Positions 59,429-64,000 of a DNA stretch of 64,000 nucleotides are shown here, in pieces. The DNA is from Acarospora socialis. Lineage: Eukaryota > Ascomycota > Lecanoromycetes > Acarosporales > Acarosporaceae. The position numbers and the translations under genes are program-made. The notes beneath the pieces were generated by a model. That model did not search any database and was not told the origin of the DNA. It worked only from the letters and a program-made list of their open reading frames with translations. How positions within the stretch are numbered: position 1 is the stretch's first letter; each line of letters begins with the position of its first letter. The stretch spans positions 2,480,001 through 2,544,000 of the forward strand of contig JAMYGW020000004.1 in assembly GCA_025617375.2 (NCBI GenBank). Reading direction: 5' to 3'.

Positions 59429-61125
59429 ATGGCTTCCGCCATAGACCCCAACAAAGCCGTCTCCCTCCATCCGAGAAACTTGGTCATAGTATCCATCATT
59501 CTTTCAGCAATCGTAAGAGACGCATGTGCTATTCCGCATACTGTATCCTTTCTGACCGATTATTACGCAGTACATCGTCTATCTTATCAGTAGAGCAGTG
59601 TACAACGTCTTTTTTCATCCCCTGTCTGCCTTCCCAGGACCGAAGTCCTTTGCTGCCACGCGCATCGGCCATGTTCGATCCCTCCTTCGCGGGCAGCTTC
59701 CTCAGACGGTCAAACAACTGCACGACGAGTACGGGGAGATTGTCCGAATCGCTCCGGATGAACTATCTTTCACCACTGCACAGGCTTGGAGAGATATCTA
59801 CGGCCATCGTCAAGGCCACAAAAATTTGCAGAAAGATTCAATCTTTTATGGACTCCCGCCGGAAGGGGTGCACAACCTCGTCAGCACCCCGAGTGATGCT
59901 GATCACTCCCGCATGCGCCGACTACTGGCACATGCCTTCTCCGAAAGGGCGTTGAGAGAGCAAGAGCCGCTCATCACAAGTTATATTGAAACGCTCATCG
60001 ACAAGCTCCGTCAACAGAGCGTGGGTGTGGAAGGAGGGAAAGTCGATCTGGTGAGATGGTATAATTTCACCACCTTTGACATCGTGGGTGACCTGGCCTT
60101 TGGCGAATCCTTCCACTGCCTCGAACACGAAGGGTATCATTCATGGGTCCGCACGATTTTCAAGTCCATTAAATTCTTGGCCCACCTCCAAGCCGCCCGC
60201 CACTTCCCCCCATTGACGGAAGCGATCAAGCTCGTGTTACCCCGAAAACTCCGCGAGCAGCGCCACAAGCGGACCCAATACAACAAAGACCAGGTCGACA
60301 AGAGATTGGAACTCGGAAAGGACGTCGACCGGCCGGACTTCATATCTTACATCCTCCGACACAATGACGAGAAAGGTATGAGCAGGCTGGAAATCCAGAG
60401 CTGCGCCACCGTCCTAACGACCGCCGGGTCTGAAACTACGGCTACTTTACTGAGCGGCGTCACATTCCACCTCCTTAGCAACCCGGACACGTACAAGAAG
60501 CTGGTCGATGAAGTTCGTACATCGTTCAAGCACGAAGAAGAAATCAATAGCATCGACGTCGCCCAACTACCCTACCTCAACGCCGTGCTCGAGGAGGGAT
60601 TGCGCATGTACCCGCCTGCCCCATCTGCCATACCTCGCGTCACGCCACCCGAAGGCGACGAGATCTGCGGGCAATGGATACCGGGAAACGTATAAGCCCC
60701 TTTCCTCCCGCTCTTCTCTTCCCCTTCCATCATTCCATCCCACTGACGATGAATACCAACCACCACAGACGATCGTCGGCGTCCCCCAATACGCCGCCTA
60801 CCGCTCGCCCCAAAACTTCGCCCTCCCCGACACTTTCATCCCCGAACGCTGGCTCCCCCCCACCTCCTCCTCTTCCACCGCTTACCCAAACATCGACTTC
60901 TCGTCCGACAGCAAACAAGTCCTCCAACCCTTCAGCATGGGCCCGAGGAACTGCATCGGACGCAACCTGGCATATATGGAAATGAGGATCATCCTGGTAA
61001 GGATGGTGTGGGCGTTTGATCTCGAAATGTGTGAGGAGAGTAAAGGGTGGGATCGGCAGGAGGTGTGGGTTATATGGGAGAAGAAGCCGCTGATTGTGAG
61101 GTTGCGGGAGGTTGTCAGGGAGTAG
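59429..61125 (+). CDS. cytochrome P450, CYP65-like monooxygenase
   Basis: Membrane-anchored heme monooxygenase, 519 aa. Exons 59429-59512, 59571-60689 and 60769-61125; introns of 58 and 79 bp, both phase 0. The N-terminal anchor runs through LVIVSIILSAI and YIVYLISRAVYNVFFHPLS, crossed by intron 1; FPGPK is the proline hinge. The CYP65 block GLPPEGVHNLVSTPSDADHS is present. The I-helix reads AGSETTATLL (about 312), the K-helix ExxR reads EEGLR (about 369), PERW stands for the PERF motif, and the heme loop is FSMGPRNCIGRNLA with Cys near 463. The second donor is GTATAA, off-consensus but frame-required. CYP65 relatives oxidise terpenoids such as trichothecene precursors as well as other metabolites; the substrate here is unknown. 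Confidence 0.93.
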
Positions 61126-62796
61126 GGGTTGGCGGAAAAGTAGAACGGGCTGTTGGGGAGGCGAGTTTGATGTAGTGAGAATTATGGCTGAAGAATGAGA
61201 CGAACGAAATGAAGCGACCGTTGTGGAGAAGTACCAAGACACGTGAGCACGAACCCATAGCTAAATACAAATAGTGCGGTCGACACCTCTCCACGATCCA
61301 CCTACTCTCCATCGCACTACTCTCTGTGTAGAGACGTGGCCACATACCCATATCCTGACTGTCCGTCAGAACTCTCTTCGTACCCTGCCCTGCCCGCTTC
61401 TGTCTTGTCCCATCTCGTCCTGTCCTAGTTCGTGCTTCCAACTCTTCTCGTACAAGGCCTAAATCATACAACCGCTCATAGCCACCAAGACACAATAACA
61501 GCCCCCCCCCCTTTCACCCCCCTTTAACTTCTCCCCTTCCCTCCCCCTCCGGTCCAACCACTCCACCCAGCCAGCCAGCCCAGGCAAGACAGCTAGACTA
61601 CCGCGCCCCTCACCCACTTACTCGAACTAACCACCTACCTGTCTCACACCCTACCCGCACCCAACCCACACCCATCCTCACACGGCACTCACGCCCACGG
61701 ACCCGGCAACCCACCCCAACTCAACGTGCGTCATCCCATTGCGTGACAGCAATTCAAAAGCCCACATGGACCAATGGCGTTCTACAGAATGCAGATCTGA
61801 TGGGAAGGATGGTGGAGAAGAGAAGGGGTCGGTGGGTGAGTGTGTAAGATGGGCGGCTGTGAGGAGGTGAGGTAGGTGTTGGATAGGGTAGGTGCGTAGG
61901 GAGGTCAACAGCAGGGCGGATAGGTGAGTAGGGTGCAGGATTGAGGGAAGGCTACGTGAGGAGGTGGCTAACGAGTAGGTAGATATGCAGGTGGGTTAGG
62001 TTAGGTTTGACACCTCGATGCAAGTGGCTTCAGAAGCGGTGAGTGGCATTTTTGGCTGCGCTGCCAAGATTGCGGTTGGGTGGTGTGGCGTACCTACTGT
62101 ACGTAAACTCGTCAGGGTACGCGTATCGACTAGGTTGCGAGCGTTGGAGTGACAGGGTATGTGTATAGTGTTGTAGGGTTAGTACAGTACAGTACGGGGG
62201 AGGTTAAGAGGGAGAGGGGACGGAAGAGAACAATCAACAAGGCACTAGACGGTGGCACGGAGACGTTCACAGTGCATTCTCACAAGTGCCGCAAGGAATC
62301 AACAACACAGTGTGTCAATATATCGTCGTTCAAAACTATGTATGTACCTTATGAGTTGGGGGTATCTAACACGAATCCACCACAGAAACCGCATCCCCCC
62401 AAATTGCCCCAAATATCAATATACAGCCCATTACCAGCATGTGCCCCAATCAAGTGACGAAGAATGTACCCGTATCCGTCCGTAATCGTACAAGGCTTGC
62501 GCCGATGAAGTCTCCTCCCCAGAGTATGCAGAATATCCGCTCCAGTTGCTCGCTCAAGATGCGTAGTTGATCGTAAAATGGAAAATCAAACAGATAGCCC
62601 GCTCGCTTGCTGATGCCTCGTCCCTTCGCTATGCAGTGTTGCAGAACAGAACATGAAAGAGTCGTACTGTGGATTCACATTCGTCGTTATTGTCATCATC
62701 CTCCCAATCCTTTCCTCGTCGTCATATTCGTTCATATCTTTCCTCACTTCCTTCCGCCCTCCTTTCTTTCTTTGTTTCTTAGTACCTCCACCCCAC
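61126..62796. other. intergenic with low-complexity tracts
   Basis: About 1.67 kb between two convergent genes. It has a poly-C run near 61502-61512, CCAGCCAGCCAGCC near 61570, and several GGTAGGT/GGTGAGTG runs at 61830-62000. No gene recognised. Confidence 0.55.
61502..61512. repeat. poly-C run followed by C-rich tract
   Basis: About eleven consecutive C followed by TTTCACCCCCC. It lies in the 3' region of the P450 gene. Confidence 0.75.
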
Positions 62797-64000
62797 CTAA
62801 ACCGAAACCGTCCTCCTCCTCGGCGTCGACGGTTTCTGCGCATAGCAAATCAGCAACTTGAAACTCGTCTCCCTCCGTTCACACTCCTTCAGCAATGCCT
62901 CATCGTTCCAGATACTGCGATCCAAATCCCCATCAGGCAGGACGCCCAGCTCGTAGCAGCGTGTGTACCACCACCGCCCCACTTTCGCGACCATTTTCGT
63001 GATGCCTTCGTCGCCTTGCTCGGACTGGTCCTTGAGCATGTCGCCAAAAGACAGGTTCGTACCGTCGACGGAGCCCGACCGCGAGTCGGACACCTTGCCG
63101 GCCACCGGCACGCCCACCATGCACCGGTTCAGGTTCTCGAAGCCTCGTCTTCCGAGCATTCTTTGAATGTTGTCGGATACGGGCTTCAGCGAGACGGTGT
63201 TGTCGGCAACTTGCATGCGCACTTTCAACATCCGCACCGCCCGTCGCGCGCGGTTGCCCATGTTCATCATGTCGAGGTCCAGCACGCTGATCTCGAGGAA
63301 GCCGCCGGGACGGAGAACGCGCTTGCATTCGGAGACGGCGTTGCGATACGCCGCTTCGGAGTTGGCGACCGGGAAGCGCAAGACCACGGCCGTGAAGAAG
63401 CCTTTCGGGAAAGGAAACGGGTGCGCGATGCTGGTGTGGTGGATCTGTCGATGATTGGACGGTGGTTGCCAGGCTCCAGATTCACGCCGTTTCGGGGATA
63501 TCTGGCCCGACGGCTGGTATGGACTTAGGTTGTACACGGTCGCGTCAGGATACGTCAAGGCACAGTAGAACGACCAGTCGTCGTTTCCCAGACCGTCGAG
63601 TATGAGGATTCGATCTTGTCGGTTGTTCTTGATTTCCGTGTGAGCTGGACTAAAGAGCACCCTCCCGAAGGACAACCATCGACTCGTCATCAATGCGCCG
63701 AATCTCAAGTTCGTTTGAGCCTCCGGACCATCGCGCTCTTTCTCAGCAAAGTTCATCAGCTGCGTGTTGCGAAAATACGACTTGTCTCCACTGCCAGGCA
63801 CAGGTGATGAAAGCCCTTTTGACTTTGCTGAATTCGAGCTAGATCGACTTCGGGACGGAGAGCTGACCTTCGTGTCGGCCTTGTCGCTGCCAGTGTTTCG
63901 CTCTTCGTATCCGGCAAAGAACTCTGTGAATGACATTGGCGTGCTCGGTAACGCCGACGAAGGAAGCGGTGAAACAAGCCTTGAACCGTGACCGGACCCT
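62797..64000 (-). CDS. methyltransferase-fold protein, 5' end beyond window
   Basis: The frame is open from the stop at 62797 to the right edge, so the N-terminus is not in the window; the first ATG inside is 63936 (MSFTEFFAGYEERNTG), but the frame continues upstream as SPLPSSALPSTP. At least 400 residues. After a Ser-rich disordered stretch come a nucleotide/SAM-binding-like segment (RILILDGLGNDDWSFYCAL), FPKGFFTAVVLRFPVANSEA and CKRVLRPGGFLEISVLDLD, where the LRPGG loop is the post-motif III signature of class I methyltransferases, then MMNMGNRARRAVRMLKVRMQ. The C-terminal block WWYTRCYELGVLPDG and the final QKPSTPRRRTVSV are typical of a conserved fungal family annotated as methyltransferase type 11. 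The motif I glycine pattern (DGLGNDD) is unusual, so catalysis is not certain. Confidence 0.83.
   Translation of the reverse strand, partial: GSGHGSRLVSPLPSSALPSTPMSFTEFFAGYEERNTGSDKADTKVSSPSRSRSSSNSAKSKGLSSPVPGSGDKSYFRNTQLMNFAEKERDGPEAQTNLRFGALMTSRWLSFGRVLFSPAHTEIKNNRQDRILILDGLGNDDWSFYCALTYPDATVYNLSPYQPSGQISPKRRESGAWQPPSNHRQIHHTSIAHPFPFPKGFFTAVVLRFPVANSEAAYRNAVSECKRVLRPGGFLEISVLDLDMMNMGNRARRAVRMLKVRMQVADNTVSLKPVSDNIQRMLGRRGFENLNRCMVGVPVAGKVSDSRSGSVDGTNLSFGDMLKDQSEQGDEGITKMVAKVGRWWYTRCYELGVLPDGDLDRSIWNDEALLKECERRETSFKLLICYAQKPSTPRRRTVSV

Noticed and set aside
51418-61125. Complete secondary-metabolite cluster
   Set aside because: No PKS, NRPS, terpene synthase, DMAT or transporter in the window.

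Overview
The window looks like a piece of a nuclear chromosome from a filamentous ascomycete (Pezizomycotina, most likely Dothideomycetes). The reasons are short GT..AG introns (about 49-175 bp, several with CTAAC-type branch sites), a Zn2Cys6 transcription factor, a CYP65-like P450, small secreted Cys proteins, and a DCAF8-like WD40 protein and cytochrome b561-type protein of fungal form. I see no bacterial operon features, no rRNA or tRNA genes and no CRISPR array.

Layout. 0-25.5 kb is a gene-dense block with every gene on the minus strand: a secreted repeat protein cut by the left edge, Hsp90 (704 aa, MEEVD tail, 5' UTR intron), a septin-like GTPase with a C-terminal membrane anchor, an NTF2-RRM-RGG protein of the G3BP/Bre5/Nxt3 family, a small conserved-looking protein, a DCAF8-like WD40 protein, two long coiled-coil proteins of unknown role, and 6-phosphogluconolactonase. 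25.5-29.8 kb is gene-poor. 29.8-37.2 kb holds an RRM protein and a disordered protein on the plus strand and a four-span membrane protein on the minus strand. 37.2-47.9 kb is a 10.7-kb gene desert with short decayed ORFs and a few GC-rich blocks. 47.9-54.1 kb holds a cytochrome b561-type membrane protein with a very long disordered tail, a SAM methyltransferase and a small secreted 4-Cys protein, all on the minus strand. 55.7-61.1 kb holds a Zn2Cys6 regulator followed on the same strand by a CYP65-like P450. At 62.8-64 kb a second methyltransferase-type gene runs off the right edge.

How the genes fit together. Most are housekeeping genes with no operon-like logic: chaperone, oxidative pentose phosphate pathway, stress-granule/deubiquitinase cofactor, E3-ligase receptor. 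The methyltransferase, secreted protein, Zn2Cys6 factor and P450 at 51-61 kb are the only set that resembles a small accessory-metabolism neighbourhood, but there is no PKS, NRPS, terpene cyclase or transporter, so a cluster is not shown. I found no convincing new multi-gene system. The most notable signals are structural: an in-frame, stop-free intron inside the P-loop of the septin-like GTPase, a retained-or-spliced 5' intron that would switch the N-terminus of a membrane protein, an in-frame hexapeptide repeat kept by synonymous codons in a secreted protein, and a short palindromic TAAGGTA/GGTACC motif scattered through the non-coding DNA. Exon borders were read by eye from splice sites, reading frame and family knowledge.
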